Of a stretch of DNA of 64,000 nucleotides, positions 9,633-18,852 are shown piece by piece; within the stretch, counting starts at the first letter, position 1, and every line of letters begins with the position of its first letter. The position numbers and the translations under genes are program-made. The stretch covers positions 59,430 to 123,429 of the forward strand of contig CAVUYQ010000034.1 of NCBI GenBank assembly GCA_963745765.1, in the 5' to 3' direction. The notes under the pieces are model-generated. The model did no database searches. It saw nothing but the letters and a program-made list of their open reading frames with translations, and was not told the origin of the DNA. Origin of the DNA: Ww85 sp963745765. Its GTDB lineage: Bacteria > Desulfobacterota > Desulfobulbia > Desulfobulbales > Desulfocapsaceae.

Positions 9633-10117
9633 TATCGTTCTACCCTGAAGCTGCGCCATTCAGCCTGCACAATACGAATAACGACCAGCAGACAGCCAAA
9701 CGGAATAGCAAGCGTATAGAGCCATTGCGGGTAGCCAAGCGATTCACTGGTAATTTCAAGAAATCGCTCATCCAGCAGCTGCAGCCAGCCGAGGTAGCCG
9801 AGATAGCAGAAGAGGAGGGCAGAAATGATATTGATCAAGCGCTCCAGGATAACCCGGCGGGCTGGTTTCAGCCTTCCGACAAAGAAGAGCAGTCTCAAGT
9901 GCTTTCTTTTCCTGAAGGCGGCGGCTGCGCCAAACAGGGTAAGCCAGACCATCGCATTAACTTCAAGTTCTTCTGTGAAGGCAAGAGGCAGCTCAACAAG
10001 GTAGCGGGTGACAACGTTCACCATGGCAAGTGTTGCCATTGCGGCAAGCAGCATGGCACCGAGCATTTCCTCGAAATGCTCGGCTATCCAGCTGACTGAG
10101 AGGCGAAAGGGTAACAC
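9632..10117 (-). CDS. dctQ: TRAP transporter small permease
   Basis: A 161-residue membrane protein with four hydrophobic segments. It contains the DctQ-family stretch VTRYLVELPLAFTEELEV followed by LFGAAAAFRKRKHL. DctQ pairs with DctM in the inner membrane to form the TRAP permease. The gene lies between dctP (56 bp upstream) and dctM (one-base overlap) on the - strand, which is the standard order for this operon. Confidence 0.92.
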   Translation of the reverse strand: MLPFRLSVSWIAEHFEEMLGAMLLAAMATLAMVNVVTRYLVELPLAFTEELEVNAMVWLTLFGAAAAFRKRKHLRLLFFVGRLKPARRVILERLINIISALLFCYLGYLGWLQLLDERFLEITSESLGYPQWLYTLAIPFGCLLVVIRIVQAEWRSFRVER

Positions 10118-10172
10118 CGGCTACCTTCCTGTTTGAAAAAAACGGATCATGAAACCAATGATAATAGCGGTC

Positions 10173-11198
10173 CTATCTGCTTGCAGCTATGGCCGCCGAA
10201 GCTTTATCCACGAGTTCCGGACCTATTGTTTCTTTCCATTTTTTGGTTACACCAGCTGTTCTCTCTATAAATAGCTGACGGGCGTCTCCTTCGACGAACG
10301 TTACTTCCATGCCGTTTTCCCTGAGGGTATCAAAGGCTGAAAGATCAGGTGCAATAAGTCCTTTGCGGACCACATCCAGTTGTTCGGTTGCCGCCTGCAG
10401 AGCGGATTTTTTGATGACTTCCTGATCTTCTGCGGAAAAAGTGGCGAAGGTCTTGCTGTTGACAGTCAGCATGAGTGGGTCGATGACATAATGCCAGACA
10501 GTGATATATTTGTTGAACTGCCAGATCTTTACCGGGATTTCAATAGCCACAACCGGGTTCTCCTGTCCATCAACAACGCCCTGTTGGAAGGCAACCTGGG
10601 CATCGCCCCAGTTCATGTTGACCGGGTTTGCGCCAAGGGCTTTCATGATATCGATAAAGATAGGGGTACCAACGACACGTATTTTCAGCCCTTCCATGTC
10701 GGCAGGTATTTTCACGGCCCTCTTGGAATTGGTCATTTCCCTGAAACCGTTTTCACCCCAGGCAAGCAGGGTGACACCCTTGTCCTTCAGCAGTGCCGCA
10801 ATGTCATCTCCGACTGCTCCGTCTGTTACCGCATCAAGGGCCTTGTAGTCAGGAAAAAAGAATGGAAGATTAAAAAGGTTAAGCTCCTTTATAGAGGTTG
10901 ACCAGTTGATAGTGGAGGCAAAACAGAAATCGGCAACGCCCTGCCGGTGGATGAGAAATTCGTTGGTCTGCTTTCCGGCCATCAGGGCCGAAGATGGATA
11001 AACCTTGATATTAATGCGCCCTCCGCTCCCTTCGCGAACCAGTTCGGCAAAACGTTCGGCCCCCTGGCCCCAGGGTAATTTAGAGCCGACGACAACACTC
11101 ATCTTGTATTCATCCTTGTACTCTGCAGAAGCAGAAAGGGGAAGCATGACTGCAGCAATAAAAATCAATGCGAGATACAGCTTGGCGTGTTTTTTCAT
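10173..11198 (-). CDS. dctP: TRAP transporter periplasmic substrate-binding protein
   Basis: A 341-residue secreted binding protein. It has a clear signal peptide (MKKHAKLYLALIFIAAV, cleavage near ASA) and the DctP core with GLKIRVVGTPIFIDIMKALG and QVAFQQGVVDGQENP. The latter includes the region that contacts the substrate carboxylate in this family. The ATG at 11198 is preceded by AAGGAGGAAAAG; a longer in-frame start 16 codons upstream lacks a ribosome site. The ligand cannot be told from sequence, but C4-dicarboxylates or sugar acids are usual. Confidence 0.93.
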   Translation of the reverse strand: MKKHAKLYLALIFIAAVMLPLSASAEYKDEYKMSVVVGSKLPWGQGAERFAELVREGSGGRINIKVYPSSALMAGKQTNEFLIHRQGVADFCFASTINWSTSIKELNLFNLPFFFPDYKALDAVTDGAVGDDIAALLKDKGVTLLAWGENGFREMTNSKRAVKIPADMEGLKIRVVGTPIFIDIMKALGANPVNMNWGDAQVAFQQGVVDGQENPVVAIEIPVKIWQFNKYITVWHYVIDPLMLTVNSKTFATFSAEDQEVIKKSALQAATEQLDVVRKGLIAPDLSAFDTLRENGMEVTFVEGDARQLFIERTAGVTKKWKETIGPELVDKASAAIAASR

Positions 11199-11636
11199 CT
11201 TTTCCTCCTTTTTGACAGTCAAACGATGGATAAACGGACTGCACACATTGTTGAAACGGGTTGAAACGCGGGGCCGCCTTTTAAAAAAATCGGCCGGGCG
11301 ATTGATTCGGCAGAAAGTTCGAAATAACAGAAAATGGTTTTAAAATCAAACAGTAAATCTGGACGTTAATACATCTTTTTCGTGGCCTGCCAGGTAACGT
11401 TCGTACCGAATGCAGAGGAAAAAGACGACGGCAGGAGACTGGTTGCATTGCCTTGATGGGAGGTTTGCAATGGTCTTGGGTTTGGAAAGAATTTTTTTTA
11501 TGGTCAATAATATATCCTTGGCCGGGAGATGCTGTCTGGATATTTAATTCGAACCATGCTATCAATAGCGGAATAATATTCCCGGAGAACACACATTTTA
11601 CCGAAGGTTCATTTAAAGCAACAAGGAGATTAGGTC
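11199..11636. other. Divergent intergenic region between dctP and an ABM-domain gene
   Basis: About 440 bases without a supported gene. Frames on both strands are low in coding character. It should hold the promoters for the leftward TRAP operon and for the rightward gene at 11637. No operator repeat or riboswitch was recognised. Confidence 0.5.
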
Positions 11637-11942
11637 ATGATAAATGTTATTGCTTCAATTCACCTGAAAAAAGGTCAGCTTCCCGAATTCATCAAGATAT
11701 TCAAGGCCAACGTTCCTGCGGTGCTGGCAGAAAAGGGCTGTGTCGCCTATGCCCCGACGGTTGATGTTCCCACCGATCTGCCGCCGCAGCAATGTGACCC
11801 CGATGTGGTCACAATCATAGAAAAATGGGAAAGTCTGCAGGATTTGAAGGTTCACCTCAACGCTCCCCACATGCTGAAATATAGAGATAAAGTCAGCGAT
11901 ATGGTAGAGAAAGTTGTTTTGAAAATATTGACGGAAGCATAA
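11637..11942 (+). CDS. Antibiotic biosynthesis monooxygenase (ABM/YgiN-like) domain protein
   Basis: A 101-residue protein of the dimeric alpha-beta barrel type. MINVIASIHLKKGQLPEFI and the later VTIIEKWESLQDLKVHL, HMLKY match the ABM/YgiN layout, a family of small quinol-type oxygenases and related proteins of varied substrate. It has a good ribosome site (AAGGAGA about 7 bases before the ATG). It stands alone, divergent from the TRAP operon. The substrate is unknown. Confidence 0.83.
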   Translation: MINVIASIHLKKGQLPEFIKIFKANVPAVLAEKGCVAYAPTVDVPTDLPPQQCDPDVVTIIEKWESLQDLKVHLNAPHMLKYRDKVSDMVEKVVLKILTEA

Positions 11943-12090
11943 ACATGCTTTTGCTGCCGGTCGGGCATAGGTGGGGGTATGGCTGCGATAAAAGGCATAC
12001 TCCCGCACGATACCACCATGACGGCGGGAAGGAAAAGCCGATCAGTACACCGCGCTGAGCACAAGAAAGAGAGCCCCCTTATTCAAGGTT

Positions 12091-12540
12091 TCATTCAGTA
12101 TCGTCATCCGACAGGCCGATATCCGGCGATTCGGTGTCAAGCTGAACGCTGGCGTACCGGGGCGGTTTTCCCGTTTCCGCGAGCAGATCGTTCACCTCGC
12201 GCTTCAATTCGATCACGCGCATTTCGCGGTCCATCGTGACTTCCTGCCACCGAAGAAGTTCGTCGAGTTGCTCCATTATTTTTTCTTCCGCCTGCTTTTG
12301 CTGGCTGATGTCTCGTGAAACACCGAGTGTACCCGTGATATTTCCGGCTTCGTCGTAGAGCGGGACCTTGGTTGACGAAACCCAGATTACGCTCCCGTCC
12401 GGCAATCCCAGGTCCTGCTGCCGTGGCCTTGTTGACGCGCAGGTAGCGGCTTTTGCTGTCCTTGAAATAGATCGCGTCAGGGACAGAGTGTGGGACGTGA
12501 TCATTGAGAAACCATTGAATGGATCTATTCTGTTCTCGCC
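12091..12540 (-). pseudogene. PAS/PAC sensor protein remnant
   Basis: Two overlapping - strand frames carry pieces of one PAS domain. The first piece contains VPDAIYFKDSKSRYLRVN and the second LPDGSVIWVSSTKVP...GVSRDISQQKQAEEK followed by a coiled coil. In intact PAS proteins some 30-40 residues separate these blocks. Here they are joined directly with a change of frame, so there is both a deletion and a frameshift. No output domain follows. The 3' end of the neighbouring lipoprotein gene overlaps its 5' edge slightly. Confidence 0.75.
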
Positions 12541-12854
12541 CGGCAGTTTTCCCCTTCAAACTCAGAGGATATAATCGTATCGTCAACGAGTTTAAATGTT
12601 GTTGTGCAGGCACCCATCTCGACAACCGCTTCCTTAAATCCCATATCGTCAGTGCCAGGCCCGCTTTTGTTGTATATGAGATAGGTTGAGTTGCCCTGAG
12701 AATAAGATCTAGCGGGTTTTCCCCAACTCTTCACAAGTTCACTTTTATTTGAGCCGATCCAGGAGTCTAAGGCAGCGTGATAGGTATCTTGTGATGCACA
12801 ACCGGACAGGAGCATTATCGCTAGGAAAAAAAGAATTGATTGTTTCAAAGCCAT
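12525..12854 (-). CDS. Small outer-membrane lipoprotein of unknown function
   Basis: A 109-residue protein with a signal peptide and lipobox (LLSGCAS), so it is probably processed by LspA and anchored in a membrane. The mature part has WIGSNKSELVKSWGKPARS, a pattern seen in small lipoproteins of proteobacteria with no assigned role. GGCGGC-rich sequence and a weak ribosome site precede the ATG. The last codons run into the PAS remnant, so the C terminus may not be original. Confidence 0.72.
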   Translation of the reverse strand: MALKQSILFFLAIMLLSGCASQDTYHAALDSWIGSNKSELVKSWGKPARSYSQGNSTYLIYNKSGPGTDDMGFKEAVVEMGACTTTFKLVDDTIISSEFEGENCRARTE

Positions 12855-13316
12855 GCCGCCTCCATTACTGGTTTAGCAAATAACACTCGCTGGATAGTTC
12901 AACTTTTACCTGATTACTTTCAATTACCAGTAACCGGATGATAAGTAATCGCTTTCTAACTGAACCCTGACTTTCTAATAAAGCTTTTTCAGTACATCAT
13001 GCTTGTTTTTCAGCCTATCTTCTTTTAGTCGTCTCTTCAAGCACTTTCGGGCTGTATAACGTCAATTGGAAATGTCCTTTCAGTACAGCGGGCTGACCAG
13101 GTGAAACAACAAAACTCCTCCCGCCTGAGATAAGGCATTTTAAGAAAATCAAAGCGGAGCCATATACCTAATATTGCGAGCATTGATTTTTAGAAAATAA
13201 CGTAGAGATGGGGAAAAAGGGGAGTCGCCCCGAAACAGGAGCGGGAGCCATTAATCCCAAAGACAAAGGAAATCCATCGATAAACGAAAGAAACAAGGCC
13301 GGGACATCACCCCGCT
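12855..13316. other. Intergenic region without recognised gene
   Basis: About 460 bases. A 67-codon + strand frame (13208-13411) overlaps the end of the antiporter gene and looks non-coding. No repeat or RNA gene was recognised. Confidence 0.45.
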
Positions 13317-14901
13317 CTAATCCTCTATGGACTCATCTGTTTCTCCGGATTCGAGAAGCAACAACTGCGAGTCAATATCTACAAGTAATTTCTCATGGAC
13401 GGGCTGACTGAGAATGCCGTTTCGAAAGGCCTCCATTACCTTGTCCTTTTCAACCAGAAGCAAGTGTCGGTGCGCCCATTGTAATTCCTCCGAATGAAGT
13501 TGCTCCTTTTCCAGATGCAGTTCGTCGAGTGCCGCTTTGTTCAGTTCAATTTTTTGTTCATACTCATGGCGAAGAGTGACCACCACCTCCTCATTGGTAA
13601 AATGGACCTGCGACATGCGGTCGAGTTCCACTAAAGCGGCATAGGACGCCTGCAACTTGCCGCGCGTCAACTCGTAGGCTGCGCGTTCCTGGCGTCCACG
13701 CACAATTCCCAGCCATCGCAGCAGGGGGGACATCGTCAAACCATGGACAAGGATAGACAGAATGACGACACCGAAGGTCATTGACACCAGCAGTTCCCGG
13801 TGCGGGAAATCTCTTCGGCAGACTGAGGACCAGCACCATGGACAGCCCGCCGCGCAGTCCGCCCCAGGTCAGGACCGTACTCCAGGCCCAGGAGATCCGT
13901 TCCCGCGTCCTGCGCAAAAGAGACGAGGCACCGAAGATGATCAGTGCCCTGCCTCCGGTCACTACGAGATAGGCGACCAGGATTGGCTGCCAGGAAGACA
14001 GCAGCGCCTGGAAATGCACTTCGAGACCAATCAGCAGGAAGACGATCGAGTTGAGAGCGAAGGAGAGGTATTCCCAGAAGGACTCCACCGCGATCCTGGT
14101 GGATGGCGACATACCGATACGGGCGCCATAATTACCGCAGAGCATACCCGCGGCGACGGTCGCTATCACCCCGGAGTAATGGAAGTGCTCGGCGGCCAGG
14201 AAAGAACCGTAGGCGGCGATCGTCGTCAGGGTGATCTCAATCATTGGGTCATCCACCTGTTTGATGACCTGCGAGACGGCCAGGCCTACACCTACCCCTA
14301 TGAAGGCGCCCAGACCCACGATCTTGAAAAAATCCAAAGCCAAACCACCGGGTGTTACCGCCGTACCCGTCACCAGGGCGATAGAGAGCGTGAAGAAAAC
14401 GATTGCAGTCCCGTCGTTGAGCAGGCTTTCTCCTTCGAGTAATACTGACAGACGTTTCGGGACCCCCAGGCTCTTGAAAATTGAAACGACGGCGATGGGG
14501 TCGGTGGCGGAAATAATAGTACCGAAGACCAAAGCGTGTTTCCAGGTAAAATCCTGCACGAAATGCAATGCATCGGCAACCGGTGTCAAAATCAGCGACG
14601 TAAGCACGATCGCCGCCACCACACCGGGGATGGCCAGCGAATGTATGGTGAGGCGGTTACGCCAGAACTGTTTGAACTCAATGTGAAAGGCAGCCTCGAA
14701 GAGCAGCCCCGGCAGGAAGACATTGAACATCAGCGCCTTGGTGAGGGGAGGGGCTTCAAAGGCATGCAGCAACCCTAACACCAGGCCGGTGATGACCAGG
14801 GCCACCGTGTATGGAACCGCCAGGCGTTGCACCGCGATCGCCACGGTTGTCGCTACAATAAAGAGCAAGATCAAAATAGTACCGGTTTCCATCTGTAACA
14901 A
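13317..14901 (-). pseudogene. CPA1-family Na+/H+ antiporter, frameshifted
   Basis: The main frame (14901 to about 13800) encodes some 365 residues with 10-12 membrane segments. It includes the CPA1 ion-binding signature ISATDPIAVVSIF and LLEGESLLNDGTAIVFF. The frame then breaks. A second frame (13787 to 13317) resumes with GVVILSILVHGLTMSPLL, the usual end of the membrane domain, and a helical cytoplasmic tail. Removing one G from the GGG at 13804-13806 gives a single protein of about 527 residues. A monovalent cation/proton exchange role is known for the family. It may be intact in reality. Confidence 0.85.
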
Positions 14902-14934
14902 TTCCCTCTGTTCATTCTTTTTTCAGACACGCTG

Positions 14935-15315
14935 ACGATATCAGAATTACTGGGTGACGCCGTACCTTCCTGTTTCGTTTGCCATCACGGTAATAACGGG
15001 TAACCTTGGCCGCCACCGTATCTTCCTTTCCGACAGTCAAGACAAAAACCGGGCCTCGTCTTTGACACTAGTGGAAAACTCTTCGTTTTCAGCGGTTCCG
15101 ACCATGTCCACCAGCTAACGGTTGATGGTGCGGGAGGGGATGATCTTGTCCTCCAGGTCCGAGGCCATCATCGGGTAAAACATCACAAGCGGGGTGAAGA
15201 GCAGCATCAGCGGCCCCAGCGTCAGTACTGCGAGTACCAGGCAGAACTGACCGAAATACTAATAAACATTCCGGAACCGGACGGCCTACATGAGTTCTTT
15301 TTCCTGTTTGCTCAT
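14935..15315 (-). pseudogene. Degenerate membrane-protein fragment with in-frame TAG codons
   Basis: Reading leftward from an ATG at 15315, the frame is plainly coding-like (MSKQEKELM, then a membrane segment FCLVLAVLTLGPLMLLF). It is interrupted by three TAG codons, each one C-to-T step from CAG. Farther on a second frame resumes (VTRYYRDGKRNRKV). The N terminus recalls TrkH-type cation transporters, but that is a weak resemblance. It sits between an antiporter and PPK2. It is read as a dead gene. Confidence 0.5.
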
Positions 15316-15372
15316 GGACAAATCCTTTCTTTTATAAATGGGGTGATAGTTTAAAAGGTTATAGTCTCATCT

Positions 15373-16236
15373 TTACAGCAGTTTTCGAATGGATTTTAAT
15401 TCCCGGCGACGTTTCGCGCTGGTCTTGGGATACTCCATTTTTAAATCATTGAACGTATCAAGGATAATTTGCGACACAATCAACCGTGCGTTCTTTTTAT
15501 CATCGGCCGGCACGATGTGCCAGTGGGCGTGCCGGGTGCTGGTTGCATGCAGGCAGGCCTCATAGACTTCCATGTACTGCTGCCAATAAGTTCTCTCGTG
15601 AATGTCGGCCAGACTGAATTTCCAGTTCTTGTCGGGCTCATCGATACGCGCCAGGAAACGATTTCGTTGCTCATCCTTGGACAGATGGAGAAATATTTTA
15701 ATGATCCGGGTGCCGTTGCGGTGGAGATGTTCCTCGAGGTTGACGATGGAGGCAAACCGCTCCTGCCAGATGGTCTTTTCGTCCAGTAGTTCGTCCGGAA
15801 GTCCCTGGCCGCGTAAAATCTCCGGATGCACGCGAGCAACAAGCACCTCCTCATAGTAGGAACGGTTGAAGATGCCTATCCGCCCCCGTTCCGGCAGACA
15901 TCTGGTCGTGCGCCAGAGAAAATCATGCTCCAGTTCTTCGGCGCTCGGCTGTTTGAAGCTGAACACCTGACAACCCTGCGGATTGACACCGGACATGACA
16001 TGCCGGATGGCCCCGTCCTTGCCGGCGGCGTCCATTGCCTGAAAAATGACCAGTACCGCATAGCGGTTGGAGGCGTAGTGGAGGCGCTGCAGCGTGCTCA
16101 GTTCATCAATGTGCTTCTCAAGAAGTTTGTGATACTGCTTCTTCGATTTGTAATACGGCTTTATCCTTGTCGACCATTTTCCAAGATTAACCTTTTCTCC
16201 GGGCTGCACCTGGAAATCTTTTATCGTAATCTTCAT
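15373..16236 (-). CDS. ppk2: Polyphosphate kinase 2 family protein
   Basis: A 287-residue PPK2-type enzyme, which transfers phosphate between polyphosphate and nucleotides. The Walker A-like VIFQAMDAAGKDGAIRHV, the lid segment with FLWRTTRCLPERGRIGIFNR and the block YYEEVLVARVHPEIL are all present. The ATG at 16236 follows AAGGGGTTAAC; the longer frame upstream has no ribosome site. Its place beside sugar-phosphate genes suggests a link to energy storage under stress, which is inference. Class (ADP- or AMP-phosphorylating) is not decided here. Confidence 0.92.
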   Translation of the reverse strand: MKITIKDFQVQPGEKVNLGKWSTRIKPYYKSKKQYHKLLEKHIDELSTLQRLHYASNRYAVLVIFQAMDAAGKDGAIRHVMSGVNPQGCQVFSFKQPSAEELEHDFLWRTTRCLPERGRIGIFNRSYYEEVLVARVHPEILRGQGLPDELLDEKTIWQERFASIVNLEEHLHRNGTRIIKIFLHLSKDEQRNRFLARIDEPDKNWKFSLADIHERTYWQQYMEVYEACLHATSTRHAHWHIVPADDKKNARLIVSQIILDTFNDLKMEYPKTSAKRRRELKSIRKLL

Positions 16237-16303
16237 GTTAACCCCTTGCCTCATCATTATTGCGTCGTTGATGCTCAGTCATGTTGATCACAGCCAGAAC
16301 CGT

Positions 16304-17068
16304 TTACGATTTGCCAGCCGGTTCATCGACCCAGTAACCCCGGCGATTGTAATGAAGATGGAGTTCAATCTCATACTCCCGGGTAAGCAGAGAATCCTCC
16401 GTGTATTCCGGTGACTGTTTGATGGTCTCGCGGGGAAGATTGACGAAGACCTTCGACTCGCTCCAGCTCACCCGCTCGATCCATTGCGGTGAAACCAGAA
16501 CCTTTTTCCCCGGCCACCAGTTTTTCGTATCGATGACAAGATACCGAATCGCCCACGTTTCATCGTCGATGATAAAATCCTCGACGTGGCCTATCCCGCC
16601 GTCCGCGGCCTGAATATTATAGCCGCTCACATCCTTGGTGCTACGCAGATGGGGATCCCAGTTTTGGTTCTCATCTTGAGTGTATGCCCTCCATTTTTCA
16701 CGGTCACGTTCAATGGTAGGAAAAGCCCCCCACATATAAGGGCCTGCCCAATACATCGGCATGCCATAATATCCGTAGTAGGATGCCTCGAATTGTCGTG
16801 AGACCGGCTTGTCGCTATCCAGGGACGGACTGTTGTTAATCTGTTTTTTAGTCAAATTGATTTTGAGGTGTTTTTCTTTTTTATTCACGGCAACCAGCGA
16901 ATAGGGAGAGAGCAGCACCAGTCTGCCCGAAAGCCAGTTTCCGGTGTCGGCGACCAGATAACGGATCGCCCAATGCAGGTCGTCGAAGTAAAATTCCTTG
17001 ACCCTTCCAATTTCTCCATCGAAACTTTCCAACCTGTAACCCTGAAGCGTTTTGGCTTTGATCAGCAT
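16304..17068 (-). CDS. Protein with two PRC-barrel domains
   Basis: A 254-residue soluble protein with two copies of the PRC-barrel fold. The first is near residues 3-75 (LQGYRLESFDGEIGRVKEF, WAIRYLVADTGNWLSGR) and the second near 145-225 (GYNIQAADGGIGHVEDFII, WAIRYLVIDTKNWWPGK). The linker holds a Tyr/Gly/Met-rich stretch. PRC-barrels are found in photosynthetic reaction centres, RimM and many stress-related proteins. A ribosome site (AAAGGAGTA) lies before the ATG. Function is unknown. Confidence 0.88.
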   Translation of the reverse strand: MLIKAKTLQGYRLESFDGEIGRVKEFYFDDLHWAIRYLVADTGNWLSGRLVLLSPYSLVAVNKKEKHLKINLTKKQINNSPSLDSDKPVSRQFEASYYGYYGMPMYWAGPYMWGAFPTIERDREKWRAYTQDENQNWDPHLRSTKDVSGYNIQAADGGIGHVEDFIIDDETWAIRYLVIDTKNWWPGKKVLVSPQWIERVSWSESKVFVNLPRETIKQSPEYTEDSLLTREYEIELHLHYNRRGYWVDEPAGKS

Positions 17069-17119
17069 AGTAGTACTCCTTTAGTACTTTGAGGTTTGTT
17101 TTTTATGCGCTGTTGTTAC

Positions 17120-17395
17120 TCAATCGCCACAATAGTCCGGTGCGATAGTGCCGTCATCGTGCCCATACGGAACGCCTCGTTCCAGATAATCGAATAACTG
17201 TCGTTCGATGCCGTTCACTTTGATCGTGTCGGGGGCGGGGCCGTCACTCGCGGTAATTTCCCAGCAATGGCGGTCATAACTGGCAAACCTGAGCGGGGTG
17301 TCTATCGCATACTGTTGTTGCTCATAGGTTGCCCGACGGTTGTTCTCGAAATAATCGATACCCTTGACGCGCATAAACGCGTCCCGGAGGCCGCG
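17120..17395 (-). pseudogene. Glycoamylase-like (COG5368) protein fragment
   Basis: The frame encodes RVKGIDYFENNRRATYEQQQ followed by WEITASDGPAPDTI and GVPYGHDDGTIAPDYCG. These are successive conserved blocks of the large glycoamylase-like family, which acts on oligosaccharides. Only about 85 residues remain of a protein that normally exceeds 400. The right edge joins directly to the phosphoglucomutase remnant, so a deletion has fused two genes. Confidence 0.68.
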
Positions 17396-17535
17396 GGCAT
17401 GGTATCGTTGACGATTGTCTGAGCTGCCTTCAGGAACCGGTGCTGATGACCCTCTCCCCGGAAATCCTTCTGCATAACTCTTGTGGATGTATTCTGTCCA
17501 TGAAGGACGCGCTGCGAACCGTCCATTCTGCCACT
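17396..17535 (-). pseudogene. pgm: Phosphoglucomutase C-terminal fragment
   Basis: Read leftward, one frame gives NGRFAARPSWTEYIHKSYAE, matching the C-terminal phosphate-binding block of alpha-D-glucose phosphoglucomutase, where NGWFAARPSGTE is usual. The next frame continues with FRGEGHQHRFLKAAQTIV, the family's last helix. One extra base in the AAA at 17462-17464 explains the shift. The usual Gly is Trp here. The rest of the gene is missing, and a matching N-terminal piece lies at 27.0-27.1 kb on the same strand. Confidence 0.7.
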
Positions 17536-17539
17536 TCTT

Positions 17540-18683
17540 TCAACCCGCTGATGGATCAGCCGATGCCGGTAGCGACTTTTTTGTTAAGGCCTTCATCAGC
17601 TTGTCAAATGGTTCATTGAATTTCCCGACACCTTCGTCTTCAAGCTGCTGGGTTACCTTGTCGATGTTGATCCCGAGTTCCGGCAATCGTTGCAGTATCC
17701 AGTCGGCTTCCTCGATATCTTGTTCAAGTCTCGATTTCGGATCGCCGTGATCACGGTACGCGTCGATGGTTGCCGGCGGGACGGTGTTTATGGTATCGGG
17801 GCCGATTATAGCTTCAATGTACTTTACATCGCTGTAGTCCGGATTTTTGCTGCTTGTGCTGGCCCAGAGCAGCCGCTGTACACGAGCACCTTCATCAGCC
17901 AGTCTTCTTGAATCTCGCACTGCCGAAAATCTCCTTGTAGATTTGATACGCCGCCTTAGCACTGGAGATGGCCACCTGCCCATGCACTTTCCTGGCAATG
18001 TTCGTCGTCGTGCCTGACTCCAGGAATTTCTCCACCAATGGGTCCACCAGGGTGTCAATACGGCTTAAAAAGAAGCTGGCCACCGAGGCTATATTTTTCA
18101 CGGGTTGTCCTTGGCCGGCACGCGCTTCAAGACCTGCAATGTAGGCTTCCGCAACCTGCCGGTAACGGGGCAGCCCAAAGAGCAGGGTCACGTTGACATT
18201 GATTCCTTCGCTGATGAGTTGCTGGATAGCAGGCAGACCGTCGGCCGTCGCCGGGACTTTGATCATAACGTTTGGCCTGTTCAGTGCGGTCCACAACCGA
18301 CGGGCTTCCTGGATGGTAGCTTTGGTGTCATGCGCCAGATGAGGATTGACCTCCAGACTGACATAGCCATCCTCGCCATCCGTCCTGTCGTAGAGAGAGC
18401 GGAATTCATCTGCAGCGCTCTGCACATCATGCTGGCTGATGGATTCATAGATTGTCTCGATATCTTTTTCTATAAGAGCCTGGGCCCGGATGTCCTCGTC
18501 GTAATCGTGGCTGCCCGCAATCGCCTTCTCAAAGATGGCGGGATTCGAAGTCATCCCCCGTATTCCATCTTCCTCGATCAGACGCCGGAGCTCGCCGCTT
18601 ACGATCAGGTCGCGCCGGATGTAATCCATCCAGATAGATTGGCCAAGTGTTCCGAGCCGTTTCAATGGATTTTCTTTGTTCAT
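17540..18683 (-). pseudogene. tal: Transaldolase, frameshifted by one base
   Basis: Transaldolase moves a dihydroxyacetone unit between sugar phosphates in the pentose phosphate pathway. The first frame has the motifs GQSIWMDYIRRDLI, GMTSNPAIFEKAI and the Schiff-base lysine block PNVMIKVPAT. It ends early at 17895. The second frame continues LADEGARVQRLLWASTSSKNP and runs to a TGA at 17540. Dropping one base of the TT at 17908-17909 restores one protein of about 380 residues, normal for the long bacterial form. The ATG at 18683 follows a GGAGGT site. Confidence 0.88.
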
Positions 18684-18852
18684 GGTTTTTACCTCCAGGG
18701 TTTTTCGAAAATCGCAATTTCTCGCAATCATTGGCGATCATCTTTACATCTGTCGGCAATCCCGTCGGCCGCTGACGTGAATGGTGAGCAGCTTTCCGCC
18801 GTTTTCTTCATTGATTTGAATGGGCATATTGACTCCTTGGCCTGTGATACTA

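Noticed and set aside
13762..14442. A 226-codon + strand frame across the antiporter
   Set aside because: It has no family pattern and lies opposite clear antiporter motifs.
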